From a virus, in the IMG/VR virus record IMGVR_UViG_3300042368_000879, positions 1-48,845 of that record: DNA of 48,845 nucleotides; one strand, given 5' to 3'. The position numbers were made by a program, and so were the translations under genes. The notes under the pieces were generated by a model. That model was given only the letters and a program-made list of their open reading frames with translations, was not told the DNA's origin and made no database searches. Positions 24,501 to 33,108 of the stretch are shown here, in pieces. How positions within the stretch are numbered: position 1 is the stretch's first letter; every line of letters begins with the position of its first letter.

Positions 24501-27500
24501 CGCCGGAGGGATGATCCACTCGGTGCCCTTGAGTTCGACGCCGAGAAGCTCGCCTAGCCGTACAGGCGCAGCATCTCGCGCGCTGCTGTTTCGCTTACTC
24601 CATTCACCCGCATCACCTCCTGCACCAGACTCTCTCCACTGTCGGACGATGGTGCCGGTGTTGTACTTGGCACGCTCGTTGACCTCGCCGAGGACGGTGT
24701 CGCTGGCTTGTTCCCGCCAACGATCAAGACGCCGTCGCCGATCACTGCCGATGCCTCGACCTGCTCCCACTTCAAGGGCTTCTTTTCGATCATGTGAGAA
24801 CCACGCACTGAAGAACTGCTGGCTTTCGACGAGAGGGTCGCCACCGATGGCGGCCCCCAGCGTCTCCAGCGAAGCATCGGATGGTAGCACAGCCAGCATG
24901 AAGCTGTTGTGCGTGAACGTGTCATGGAACCCGGCCTGCGCCAGCTTGGCCTGCAACCCACGAATCTGGTCGGGCGTTGCGCCGGCCGCGATGCGGAGCG
25001 CCGCAGTCGTCGTCGCGGTGGCGTCCACGAACTTGGACGCCGACACTGCGGTGACGTTGTCCAGCCCGAACACGTTCCCGATGGCGCGGGCGATCTGGCG
25101 CGTGTTGGCCGTGTTCGGGATCGTCACCGTGATCGCCAGCGACGCCTCGCCGTTCTGCATGGCGACGGTCGTTCCGACAGTGCCAGCCGTCTCAAACTCG
25201 GCCAGCACCTTGGGCAGGAAGTCGCCGATGACCTTCGACGAGACCTGCATCTTCTGCTCGTCGGTCAGCTTGGCGTAGCGACCAGCCAGAGCCGCGTCGG
25301 ACGTCGCCGGCTGCACCGGCAGCATCAGGGTCACGTTCGGATCCGGCTTGGCATCGGCGCGCTCGTTCACCACGGCGTCCATGGCCGCGCGCGACTCGCC
25401 TGCGTAGCTCGACGCTGGCTCGATCTCCGTCGAGACGTCGACCCACTCAGGGCGCGTGATGCCTTCCGCCAGCTTCCAGATCGCCTCGCGGGTTTCCTCC
25501 AGCGTGGCCTCGCCGGCACGGTACTTCGCCCACAGGTCGTTCACCGGCTTCTTCATGCCGGACTTCTTCGCAGCCTCAAACAGCCCGCGAATGGCTTCCC
25601 AGGTGATCGACTGCTCTTCACGGACCTGGACGCCGGTCTGCGCAGCCGCTCGACGGTACGCATCCAGGAAGATCGCGTAGCCACCGTGCAGGCCAAGCCG
25701 CGCGTCCTTCACCTTGCCGCCAAGCCCGTAGGCGACGGCGTCGTCGCTGGCCGACAGCGGCATCATCAGTGCCGCAGCGATGGCGTGCGTGTCGATCGTC
25801 GCCGCAGGCAAGAACCATGGCGAGTAGATGTTGTTGTAGAAGTTGCGGACCTTGTGCGCGCCTCCAACCTGGACGTGGATGTTCTCGAAACGCCCGTCCT
25901 CGAAGATCGAGATCGCCTTCAGGATCGTGTTGTAGCTGCCCCATCGCAGCTTCGCTTCCTTCCTTGCGTCCGGCTTGCCGGTCATGCTCGGGCCAGCCAT
26001 GCCGCCTTCCGGCGTGATGATCGCGAAGCTGCGCGAGTTGTGCGCCTCGTCGAACAGGCGCACCCAGTAGCCAGCCATGCGGAGATCGCCAGCGTCGAGA
26101 AGATCCTTGAGCGTGCCGCTGCGAGCCAGCTGCATCGATGGGCCAGCGTTGAAGGCGTACAACTCCGCACGCTTGGCCTCGGCCGCAGGGATCTGCTTCT
26201 CCAGCTTCGCCTTGGCCGACTCGTACTCCTCCATCAGCTTGGGGTACTCCTCCTTGCGCTCGGCGAACTCCTCAGCGGTCTCCGACTTGATGCGGCGCGG
26301 ACGCACCGGCCGCTCGGGCTTGGTGATCTTGTGCGCAGCGATCTCTTGCAGCAACGCCTCAGTGCCTTCCTTGTCCTGCGTCTCGCGAGCCTCGCCGAGT
26401 GCATCCTCAAGCTCTTCCAGGCGCTCTTCGTAGACCGCAAGCTCCTCTTCGTACTGCTGCATCAGCTTGTCGCGCCTGCGAGCGAAGCGTTCGCGACGAC
26501 GATCCCACTGCTCGTCGGTCTCTCCAACGACCGGCTTGGACGGGCGCGTCGGCTTCTCAAGCGAAGCCAGCTTCAGCTTCAAGGTGGCGACGTTGGCATC
26601 CTTCGACGCCATGAGCCTCTGCCACAAAGCCTCCATCCCTGGAGTCCACGTCGCGTCGCGCTTGGAGAACAGGATGTCGGCGATCCTGTCCCCCATGCTG
26701 ACGTTCTCGAACCAGTTCTTCTGCGGAGACAGCACAGCCAGGATGCCGGCTGCCTGCATGGGCGAGATGTTGTACCGCTTCGCCATCCAGTCGGCGATGC
26801 GACGCGCGCCGACATACCACAGCTTGGCGCGCGCACGCCACTCTGGATTCATGCGCTCGTGCAACCAGACAAGGTTGTCGCGCGCAAAGTCGATGAATCC
26901 TTCGATCTGCTGCTCGGGCGTCTGAGTCTCGTCCCAGCGGTAGGCGACGCCGAGATCGCTGTCCTTCAGCACGTCGAGGTTGCTGCTGACCAAGTCGGGG
27001 TTGGTCTTCATCACCGACCAGTCGACGAGCAGCTTCTCGTCCAGTGCCTGCATCTCAGCGCCCTTTGCCGTCGGCACGCGCGTCGATGCTTCCATCGGTG
27101 CCGACGTCCCCTCTGGAGTGGGGAGAGGCGTCGGTTCCTGCCTCGGCGACGGCATGCCCATGCTCGCCAGACGACCCGGCTTCCAGCCGGCGACCTGCTT
27201 GGCAGACTTGAGCAGCTTGAGCAACTCGGCGGCCCGCTTCTTCTGGTTGCCTGCGCCTTCCTGCTTGGCGATCGTGGCCGCCAGACGCTCGTCGGTGATG
27301 CTGCCGGCGGCCCACTTCGCCGCGTCAGGACCGAATCGATCGGCCAGCACGCCGATCTGGCGCAGGGCGGCGGCCTGCTGCCGGCGAGACAACATGCCGC
27401 CGAAGCCCGCCGGCTGCTCCGCGCCGTACACGAACGACTCCAGCTGCTGGCGCTCGGCGTCGGCGATCGTCGCGGCTGGGTCGGTGAGCAGATCGAGCGC

Positions 27501-29657
27501 CTCGGTGCGGCGGCGCTCCAGGTCGGGGTCCACGGCAGCAGGGGCTGCCTCTGCCGCAGCAGGCTCCTGCGTCGTGGCGACAGCGCTCTCTGGCCGGTTC
27601 TCCCAGATGATCCCCTCGGTCGCGGCAGCCTCGGACAGCGACTTGCCCTCGTCGATGGCGACGCCCTGAAGGAACAGCACCTCGACCTCTGCGGCGTCTG
27701 CGGCGTCCTGGCGGCCCTGCTCGGTGTCGGGGAACTTCCCGCTGGCGACGTACTTCTCGGCCAGCTGCGCGACGGCTTGGTCGCGCGCGGTGTCGTTCTG
27801 GTCCTGGGTCAGCTGCGACGCCGGGATGCTCATCACGGTGGCGTCTGCGGGGGTCATGACCGTCGCGATGCCGCCGACCTGCTCTCCAGCCGGCGGCGTC
27901 TGCTGCGGCAGCGCGGCTTCTGTCTCCAGGAACTCTTGCAGCGCCTTCTCGCTCTGCTGCCGCTCGGCCTTGGTCATGCCGTCGGCGAAGAACTTCAGCA
28001 AGCCCTGCGTCTCCAACCCCAGGCCGATCCGCTTGCCGGCGAAGTGCTCGACGAAGTCGGCGACCGAGATCTTGACGTCGACCGTGTCGTCGACGGCTTC
28101 GTCGACTTGCCGCGCCACATCGGGCAGCAACTCGCGCAGCGTCCGAGTCGCACGACCATCGCCGACGGCTCCTTCCTCGCGAGCCACGCGCGACGGCGAC
28201 GCGCCTGTCTGCGCAGCGACGTCGGCACGCTCGAAAGCATCGGCCTGCTCCAGGGCGTCGCGCATGTCGCGGACGTTGACGTACACGTTCTCGATGCCGT
28301 CACGCTTCAGGATCTTGCCAAGGCTCTCGGCGGCGGCGGCGGGCGCGTTCGCCATCACCTCTGTGCTGCGCATCTCGTTGAGGGCCGTCGTCCACTTCTT
28401 GGTCTGGTGCTCCGAAGCTCGGGCAAATGCCCTGTCGCGACGCAGCCGCCACGAGGCACCAGCGATCGACAGCGGGGCGATGCCGACGGCTGCCGCACCC
28501 ATCTCGGCCCATGCCTCCGACCACATCTGCTCGCCCATCGCCGACCAGTCGAGCCGGTTGCCGTAGGCTGGGTCGGAGTTGGCGCGCGCGACGTGATCGC
28601 CGGCAACCATGACCGCCTTCTGCAAGCCCTCGGTCAGGGTCTCCATGCCCCACGACGTCAGCATGTTCTTGCGCCACGCTGCCCATGCCTGCTTCTCGGT
28701 GACGTTCTCAAACGTCTTGGCCGCACCTCGCAGAGCACCGCGAACAAGCTGGCCGCGCCACGGCTGCGACACCGCCTTGAAGCCGACGGCGTCGATAGCG
28801 CCAGCAGCGACCGAGGCAATCGCCAGGGCCGGCGCTGCGCTGCTCAGGTCGATGGGTTCCTGCCCGGCGCTTACGCGATCTGCGTTCTCCAGGGACAACT
28901 CTGCCATCGCGGAACCGAACTCAAAGCTCGACGCGAACGCGCCGCCGGCAAGCGGGGCCGTGATGAACGCAAGGGGGCCAGATACCGCAGCAGTGCCAAG
29001 GGACACAGCAGCCGTTTCTGCCACGAACATCGACGTCTGGATCACCGTCTGCCCAGCCCACGAGAACCAGCCGTCGTTCTCGTCCGACAGCAGGTTCTGC
29101 ATGCGGCTCAGGTACTTCAGCCGCTCGATGGTCGCCGGGTCGCCACCGTTGGCGAACGCTTCCATGCCCAGCGTGCTCGTCTCCATCTGCGCCAGCTGGC
29201 CCTGCACCTGCCGGCCAAACCAGCCGAGACCGCTGATCTCCGCGCGCGCCAGATTGTCGCCTTCCTGGCCGAGGATCTTCGACCACTGCGGGTCGGTCAT
29301 CAGGCTGTACGCCAACGGAGCCGTCTGGCGGATCTCCTCCAGCCTCTTCCGCTGGTAGTTCGCCATGTCGGCCATGACCTCGGGGCTGCGGTCCGCAACC
29401 ATCGGATCGATGCCGCGATCCTTCGCGAACTGCTGCGCCTGCTGGTACAGGGCCACGTCCTGCTTCAGGCTCTGCTGCCACAGCGTGAACACGTCGGCCT
29501 CCTGCTGCGGAGGCTCGTTGTGCGGCGCGAGAACCATGCGCGGCGCGACGTCTTGCAGCGGAGGCGGCGCAGAGGCTCGCATCTGCTCGGCCTGCTGCGA
29601 CAAGCCCTGCTGCGCCACTTCTCGCTGCGGATCCTGGAACGGAGTCAGGTCGGTCAT
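18549..29657 (-). CDS. Giant polyvalent virion (ejection) protein
   Basis: A 3702-residue protein in the position of the T7 gp16-like ejected protein, after gp14- and gp15-like genes. Domains read from sequence: hydrophobic N-terminal segments (about residues 205-265); an LPD/DUF7178-like region at about 900-1400 with AAGILAVLSPQKNWFENVSM and ARLGLHGGYAIFLDAYRR; a region at about 1705-1880 with YLLMRLFLTDDGEAGFAL; an ADP-ribosyltransferase-like domain from about 1965 (RAFHGTSVDV, NLGAHFSVEP) to about 2190 (YIVFRPEQIKLAD); and a zinc-peptidase motif HEQAH at 2277-2281. The last third is helical with a hydrophobic segment near 3540. Such proteins are thought to be injected to form a conduit and act on host targets. 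No transglycosylase domain was recognised. Confidence 0.85.
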   Translation of the reverse strand: MTDLTPFQDPQREVAQQGLSQQAEQMRASAPPPLQDVAPRMVLAPHNEPPQQEADVFTLWQQSLKQDVALYQQAQQFAKDRGIDPMVADRSPEVMADMANYQRKRLEEIRQTAPLAYSLMTDPQWSKILGQEGDNLARAEISGLGWFGRQVQGQLAQMETSTLGMEAFANGGDPATIERLKYLSRMQNLLSDENDGWFSWAGQTVIQTSMFVAETAAVSLGTAAVSGPLAFITAPLAGGAFASSFEFGSAMAELSLENADRVSAGQEPIDLSSAAPALAIASVAAGAIDAVGFKAVSQPWRGQLVRGALRGAAKTFENVTEKQAWAAWRKNMLTSWGMETLTEGLQKAVMVAGDHVARANSDPAYGNRLDWSAMGEQMWSEAWAEMGAAAVGIAPLSIAGASWRLRRDRAFARASEHQTKKWTTALNEMRSTEVMANAPAAAAESLGKILKRDGIENVYVNVRDMRDALEQADAFERADVAAQTGASPSRVAREEGAVGDGRATRTLRELLPDVARQVDEAVDDTVDVKISVADFVEHFAGKRIGLGLETQGLLKFFADGMTKAERQQSEKALQEFLETEAALPQQTPPAGEQVGGIATVMTPADATVMSIPASQLTQDQNDTARDQAVAQLAEKYVASGKFPDTEQGRQDAADAAEVEVLFLQGVAIDEGKSLSEAAATEGIIWENRPESAVATTQEPAAAEAAPAAVDPDLERRRTEALDLLTDPAATIADAERQQLESFVYGAEQPAGFGGMLSRRQQAAALRQIGVLADRFGPDAAKWAAGSITDERLAATIAKQEGAGNQKKRAAELLKLLKSAKQVAGWKPGRLASMGMPSPRQEPTPLPTPEGTSAPMEASTRVPTAKGAEMQALDEKLLVDWSVMKTNPDLVSSNLDVLKDSDLGVAYRWDETQTPEQQIEGFIDFARDNLVWLHERMNPEWRARAKLWYVGARRIADWMAKRYNISPMQAAGILAVLSPQKNWFENVSMGDRIADILFSKRDATWTPGMEALWQRLMASKDANVATLKLKLASLEKPTRPSKPVVGETDEQWDRRRERFARRRDKLMQQYEEELAVYEERLEELEDALGEARETQDKEGTEALLQEIAAHKITKPERPVRPRRIKSETAEEFAERKEEYPKLMEEYESAKAKLEKQIPAAEAKRAELYAFNAGPSMQLARSGTLKDLLDAGDLRMAGYWVRLFDEAHNSRSFAIITPEGGMAGPSMTGKPDARKEAKLRWGSYNTILKAISIFEDGRFENIHVQVGGAHKVRNFYNNIYSPWFLPAATIDTHAIAAALMMPLSASDDAVAYGLGGKVKDARLGLHGGYAIFLDAYRRAAAQTGVQVREEQSITWEAIRGLFEAAKKSGMKKPVNDLWAKYRAGEATLEETREAIWKLAEGITRPEWVDVSTEIEPASSYAGESRAAMDAVVNERADAKPDPNVTLMLPVQPATSDAALAGRYAKLTDEQKMQVSSKVIGDFLPKVLAEFETAGTVGTTVAMQNGEASLAITVTIPNTANTRQIARAIGNVFGLDNVTAVSASKFVDATATTTAALRIAAGATPDQIRGLQAKLAQAGFHDTFTHNSFMLAVLPSDASLETLGAAIGGDPLVESQQFFSAWFSHDRKEALEVGAGRGIGSDRRRRLDRWREQASDTVLGEVNERAKYNTGTIVRQWRESGAGGDAGEWSKRNSSARDAAPVRLGELLGVELKGTEWIIPPAFMQIMRDAGMRPRRIVELRKGEKGSAEAFRQAVLASKKANTQYGAAVHAYPAEDYLLMRLFLTDDGEAGFALKKDGDIVSCFGSPSKRGDMTYMLQLAIDQGGWKADSFDTALPSIYAAHGLYPVARMPWDDKQKPEDWDYEKFKEWQDGRPDVLWYAFNPNWRGKYKRDQGPMVEWPKPLELQEANKPTAGKRLSSKGVGVLREQYMDAVRAADIGTPEKFANSTPEQRAPVQQLRDQSAAASGFVRAFHGTSVDVPVTAHAAAKPFTVFKTVYETGNLGAHFSVEPAVAGKFASSNSGELDKKKLFSVYLKIRNPLRLQDVGIWTSGRVIPQLTNMGWFGGDQTAAYAALDQLEQIVKSLLLTGTIGKTYKAHDAFRYSIGEKPVDPDYERVARSWLTSPTIKPSDVGQAELEEIGLQLLIQMHGYDSVVYLNRREIAIGDPGSKQRRSLSAQVAAQAYSDNAQWSRVHQVSTDEEFLRRIPEARDSYIVFRPEQIKLADAVTFTEDGSVIPLDERDDQTNTSILYSEGSQEEANIDINTRRARLLHTGNLKAHVHEQAHNMMRYLFRSASRPWPNPRHLRDVQVLLGWFGVADLATWNAMTMQEQERHWEAFAYSYEKYLFEGVAPTPGLRGLFDRLSRWIRRYYREVIENINVAYRAATGHDLPMLTDEVRAVMGRMLAAEQSVDSAITANALEPLFQTREQFPGSDDQWQELQELMEAQRLESVSQLTQQSVRQLQLSQPAIARASADRERAARAQRERLRAEVTAEVMEQPVYRLISYFKTGILVGQDGQTARDDSKAAHGHKLDRDAIARMPDLAAFSRIERDPSGNLISVTVNLDKYMRRGGADPEQVATAFGFVSNDPDGTMRADVAGMMSTLAAAPTPQQAIDARLDERMQQEFGNLVDPKARDQAVLEAVHGELRARLVAAEAMWLNTNLTTVAIAALPGHRRKMQQARDAVASIEPQLEAAREERSMLLDEQTPLDRVDLQRLQWLDLQIGALQAQRSRFAGAAESTVPQLMLAQAAAGQARKNLSTRVIGEINPRDFLAQERRSATEAQQALRKDITSMPQGGRDVRYRAASQAKLRQLLYQQMTAEALTIRREAEQFRTFVSRLFNIGQTRARKLEMLYVHAAQALLTEAGYAPASFTPERAEQIWSTVQQLDAALWAQIEPTVTGLRQLIASLPRQTITGRGNDQPPWRRMTVEQWRTLRDVIEALHDAAVERGEVVFDQRRQSFRDARDLLLQAISDRGIRGPVPGRDRKRTDTEEKLSWFGSFVAKWKRVEHTMLRFDGGTPGIWTKLIWTPINDAFVRYEARRQSVLSTYATILRSAPLDADVPAAQRRIEFRSRDGRLIYTFADMRELLGALLHIGNQSNKRKLLLGGTGYGKAFGFLERDAATNEMVLNSQEWDAFVEALNESGRLQATHWKFLQAVWDLNESLLPSIQGAHKRITGSIMRTVGRTPIVNRYGTFSGGYVPAKIDSTKSPIGARVESIAELQADMRQQLPMADDGFTRERNESVHEPLSFDLRMIESHIDQVVRYTEVAPVVNDVNRLLTDYTVMQEMHLMDPTLYQEVLRPFLSRALNNTTSQPHNSKAFNWLFSGLRRNTTLGKMFLNVPNALQNISGLPIALLRIPMRHWAHAIWSFVSGGWGTMAQNCQRSEFMRQHLGNQMSTLINEMRTYVEQPTAYGRARQWFGQHGLFLQGFTQNMVDTIVWNAAFDEQLATADASWTEDEVRAHAVSYADSVVRTSQLVLRAIDVSAGEAGTPFERLLTQFMSYFNSVAQANATAWEAALRSVNWNVPRAVPHLLWAYLVGLALPAVVGEALVRLLGRGFEEEDDDGRMVTAWFDMVVGSQVRFAAGAIPFGQQLASATVNGWDDVKYNDRMSAGPAIESLMRAIGSLDDVLAVTLGGGKVSPTMPRDFMTLLTMISGGLPFEAAGRPLGFAARVSAGSVEPETALDWARGLISGQARAGITNR
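24554..24793 (-). other. Coding-like alternative frame inside the giant gene
   Basis: A second minus-strand frame, ATG 24793 to TAG 24554 (79 codons), reads MIEKKPLKWEQVEASAVIGD..., then GESLVQEVMRVNGVSETAAR. In its first 29 and last 25 codons third positions are mostly G or C, while the main frame there is Arg-rich with many A/T third positions; in the middle the main frame looks coding instead. It may be an embedded gene, a pair of compensating frameshifts or sequence errors. Confidence 0.35.
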
Positions 29658-29664
29658 GGTCTTG

Positions 29665-31896
29665 TCAGAACCCTAGCGGAATGCGGCTGATCGCTTGCTG
29701 TTGAGTTGCAGAAAGAGCACCAGCTGCTCGCTGCTCTTCCGCCGTGCGGCTCTGGATCGCCCTCTGGCGAATCTCGATCGCGCTTTGCAGGGTCGGATCC
29801 GTGCGAACGAACGCTTCCAGACCGCCAGGGAACATGGCGAAGCCGTGCTGCTTCTCCCAAGCATCCCGCTTGTCCTTAGACGTCAGCAGTTCGCGCGCCA
29901 GCTTGTGCTTGTCCACGAGGTACTGGACAAGCCCGTGCTCCTGATTCCCGTCTCCGATCGCCGCGTAGACGTAGGTCGGCTGGATCGTCGTGCCGATTCG
30001 CAGCGCGTCGTTGCTCTCGTTAAACGACGTGATGAGGCCGTGCAGCGTCGTGGGCTTGTTACCAATCGTTCCTTCCACGACCGGCATCGGATCGATCGAC
30101 CCCGGCTTTCGGAGCGCGCCCAGAGAGCGGACTGGCACCAGCGCAGGCTCGCCGTCCTGCATGATCGGCACCATCGCGTTCTGCAAGCGCTCCTTGGACG
30201 GAAGGCCGCGCTCCAGTGCTTGCACGGTGTCCAGGCTGGCGGGGACAGGAATGCGAGATCCGCCACCCGTGTACTCGACAATGCTGCTCCGGTGTGCGTT
30301 CAGGATCGCCTGCATCTCGACGATGCTCTTGGCACCCAACGCTTGCTCCTTCAGTTCGCCTTCTTCCACCTCTCGGATGTGGGATACCCTGTCCTTCTCT
30401 TGCGTGTCCGTACCAGCGGCACGAACCGCACTCGCGAACAAGGCGTTCAAGTGCGCCTTGATCAGGGTATCCTTCTCGCGCGTCGCGACCGCATCGTCTT
30501 CGCGCTGCCGGCGCATCTCAGCCTGCTGCCTGAGAAACTGCTGCTCCTTCTCGACCTGCGCTCGCTCGTTCACGGTCCCGTGCAGCGTGGCGAGCTTGGA
30601 CAGCGAATCGTTGCTGAGTTCAAACCGCAGCGCGTTCTCGATTGCGCTCCAGTCCTGACCAACCAGAGACGACGGATCCGACCGCAGGCCGCGCATGGTC
30701 TGCACGCCGAACGAGGTGTCGCTGAACAGGACACCGTTGTTGACCATGTTGCGCAGCTGCTCGGCCTGACCAGTTGCCTCGGCACGCCTGCGAAGCTCGG
30801 GAGGGACGTCCTCCCAGATCATGGCGTCGGGAGACGTTCCGACGGCTCCTGCAATCGCAGAGCCAGAGCCTTGCATCTTGGTCCACCAGTCCACGACAGC
30901 CTGCCGCGTCTCGCGAATCTCTCGCTGCTCGCGCCGTGCCTCGACCACCTCGTACTTGTTGATGCGCTGCTCCAGTCGGTCGTACACCTCCTGCTTCACA
31001 TCGCCGGCAACCAGCATTGAGTCGAGTCGCTCGGACATCGCGGCCGGCGACAAGCCCTCTGCGCGCCACGCACGGAACTGCTCAAACTCCTCCGTGCCGA
31101 CCTGCCGGTCCTTGATGTCGGCCTCGTACTTCTGCGCAGCAGCCGGCAGGATCTCGCCGTTCTTCATGGCCGCGTCGAGGTACGCCTTCGCCTTGGCGGG
31201 CTGATCCTTGAACGCATCGAGCACCTGCTCGTGCATCTGCCCCATGATCCTCGTGCGGTACTGCTGGTAGGGGCTGTCCTTGGCGTCGCTGTACGGCAGC
31301 TGCAACAGCCCGGCCTGATCGCGAACCGCTCGGTCCAGGCCGCCCTTCGCAAGGCCGTATGGGTTGTCGGGGCCTTCTGGGGCGAAGTAGGCGTCGCGTG
31401 CCAGCAGCGCCTCGTTGGCGAACTGCTGCATGCGCGCCGTGTTCTGCGCTCCGTCCCAGACCTTGATCTGGTCGTAGTAGTGCGACTGGATCGCCTGCTG
31501 GTAGCTGCGCATGCGGCGATCCGCAGCCATGCGGAACATCGACCGCTGCGTGTCGTTCTGGAGCAGCTTCTCGGCTTCTTGCCGGCGCTTCGCCAGACCA
31601 TCGGCCAGCGGCTTGTACCCATCGACGGCCGACTTGCCGGCAAGCGATCGGAACTTCGTCAACTCCTCGACGGCGAAGTCCGCAAGCAGGCTCTCGGCCT
31701 CCTTCGTGCGGGCGTTGTCGATCTGGTTCTCGATGCGACTCAGCCCATCGCCGAGGGCTGCCACGCCCGCGCCCATCTGGGCGACCATCTGGCCGGTCGG
31801 GTCTTGGAACGGAACAACGCGACCAGCCTGAGCTACGGGCTGGCCCTGCGGCTGAATGCCGACGGTCGGCGTGTAGATGTCGGGAATGCGCGGCAT
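29665..31896 (-). CDS. Internal virion protein, T7 gp15-like
   Basis: A 743-residue, largely helical protein. The N-terminus (IYTPTVGIQPQGQPVAQAGRVVPFQDPTGQMVAQMGAGVAALGDGL) and the following charged helices (EAESLLADFAVEELTKFRSLAGK, MRSYQQAIQSHYYDQIKVW) match the pattern of podoviral internal virion proteins that sit inside the head and are ejected with the DNA. Further helices contain many Arg, Glu and Gln. It lies between the gp14-like gene and the giant protein gene, as in T7 (14-15-16). GGAG precedes the ATG. Confidence 0.75.
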   Translation of the reverse strand: MPRIPDIYTPTVGIQPQGQPVAQAGRVVPFQDPTGQMVAQMGAGVAALGDGLSRIENQIDNARTKEAESLLADFAVEELTKFRSLAGKSAVDGYKPLADGLAKRRQEAEKLLQNDTQRSMFRMAADRRMRSYQQAIQSHYYDQIKVWDGAQNTARMQQFANEALLARDAYFAPEGPDNPYGLAKGGLDRAVRDQAGLLQLPYSDAKDSPYQQYRTRIMGQMHEQVLDAFKDQPAKAKAYLDAAMKNGEILPAAAQKYEADIKDRQVGTEEFEQFRAWRAEGLSPAAMSERLDSMLVAGDVKQEVYDRLEQRINKYEVVEARREQREIRETRQAVVDWWTKMQGSGSAIAGAVGTSPDAMIWEDVPPELRRRAEATGQAEQLRNMVNNGVLFSDTSFGVQTMRGLRSDPSSLVGQDWSAIENALRFELSNDSLSKLATLHGTVNERAQVEKEQQFLRQQAEMRRQREDDAVATREKDTLIKAHLNALFASAVRAAGTDTQEKDRVSHIREVEEGELKEQALGAKSIVEMQAILNAHRSSIVEYTGGGSRIPVPASLDTVQALERGLPSKERLQNAMVPIMQDGEPALVPVRSLGALRKPGSIDPMPVVEGTIGNKPTTLHGLITSFNESNDALRIGTTIQPTYVYAAIGDGNQEHGLVQYLVDKHKLARELLTSKDKRDAWEKQHGFAMFPGGLEAFVRTDPTLQSAIEIRQRAIQSRTAEEQRAAGALSATQQQAISRIPLGF

Positions 31897-31899
31897 GGG

Positions 31900-33108
31900 T
31901 TACTCCGAAAGACCCTGCGAGGAGGCCCAGGCCGCCCAGCGGCGGTCGGCAGCCCTCTGGCTCAGGTACTGTCCGGCACCCGTCAGGAGCGACGGCATGG
32001 CCCCGGCCACGGGGTTCAGGGCGCGTGCCTGCATGCGCAGGCTGCCGGCGCTGGTCTCTGCCAGCAGTCCCTCGTTCGCCGCGTTCACGCCCTGCATGCG
32101 AGCGGCGTTCGCGGCACGGACGGCATTGGCGTCGATCGTGAAGCGGTCGATCTCCTTCATCAGTTCGATGCTCGCCATGGTCTCGGCACCGCTTCCGACG
32201 TCGGCGCGAATGCCGCGAGCGCCCATCGTGGCGCGAGCCGCCTCCCGCACTTGGCCGGCGCGCATCGTCGCCTCCATCGCCTGCTGCCTGCCGGCGGCGA
32301 TGATGTCCGCCGCCTGCCTCTCAGCCGCGCGCGCGTTGATCTGGCTCATCTTGCCCTGGAACTCCAGGGACATGGCTTGCTGCTTCAGCTGCGTCTGCTG
32401 GCTCTTCAGAGCGTAGAACTGTCCGATGACCTGCTGCGTCGTGCCAAGGACGGCAAGGGCAGCGCCCCACGTCATCCCGCTGTCAGGTGGGGCTTCCTTC
32501 TTCGGTTGCGGCGTTACAGCCGAGTCGTTGGGAAACGTGTAACCCTCGCGCCAAGGGCCGGGCTTGCTGCCCTCCAGCATCACTCCTGGCATCTCCAGGC
32601 CGGCGGGGTCTTGCAGCGCCACAGGGGCTTCCATCGGAGACTGCTCGGCGACGACCTCTGGAGCGGCCACAGGAGGCTCAGAGCCAGCCGGAAGGACACC
32701 AGCGTCCTGCACGCTAACCATCTCGACCAGCGCAGGATCTTGCGCCTTCAGCATGCCGGCGGCGTCTACCTGCTTCATGTCGGAGAACGGGCGCGGCGGC
32801 GGCTCGTAGGCGTACCGCTTGGCGGCCTCGACGCGCAGCGCGCCCTGCCGGCGAGCGCGCTCCACGCTCGCGTCTGCCAAGTCCTGCCGGAACATCTGCA
32901 ACTGCCGATCGGCTGGCCCCACCTTGGCTGCCGGCGGCAGCCCGTAACCGCTGCGCATCACCTCGGGGGCAACGTAGTCGCGAACGTGACGAAGAGCCTG
33001 CCGCTCTGCCGTCAACGGGTCGATGCCTCGGCCGATCAGCTGCTGCTTCATCAGCCCGGCCTCCCGGCGAAGCCGCAACTCGATCATCGCTTGCGTGAGT
33101 GGGTCCAT
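31900..33108 (-). CDS. Internal virion protein, T7 gp14-like
   Basis: A 402-residue protein. The N-terminal half is Pro/Ala-rich; the C-terminal half is a helical segment (ALKSQQTQLKQQAMSLEFQGKM, RAAERQAADIIAAGRQQAMEATMRAGQVREAARATMGARGIRADVGSGAE) that carries the ARGIRADVGSG motif common in phage internal core proteins. In T7, gp14 forms the outer-membrane part of the ejection channel. The ATG overlaps the tubular B stop (TGATG). Assignment rests on helix pattern and gene order. Confidence 0.7.
   Translation of the reverse strand: MDPLTQAMIELRLRREAGLMKQQLIGRGIDPLTAERQALRHVRDYVAPEVMRSGYGLPPAAKVGPADRQLQMFRQDLADASVERARRQGALRVEAAKRYAYEPPPRPFSDMKQVDAAGMLKAQDPALVEMVSVQDAGVLPAGSEPPVAAPEVVAEQSPMEAPVALQDPAGLEMPGVMLEGSKPGPWREGYTFPNDSAVTPQPKKEAPPDSGMTWGAALAVLGTTQQVIGQFYALKSQQTQLKQQAMSLEFQGKMSQINARAAERQAADIIAAGRQQAMEATMRAGQVREAARATMGARGIRADVGSGAETMASIELMKEIDRFTIDANAVRAANAARMQGVNAANEGLLAETSAGSLRMQARALNPVAGAMPSLLTGAGQYLSQRAADRRWAAWASSQGLSE

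Noticed and set aside
24909-29690. A 1593-codon open frame on the plus strand, opposite the giant gene
   Set aside because: Same low-complexity Arg/Leu/His composition as other antisense shadows and no ribosome-binding site or family motif.
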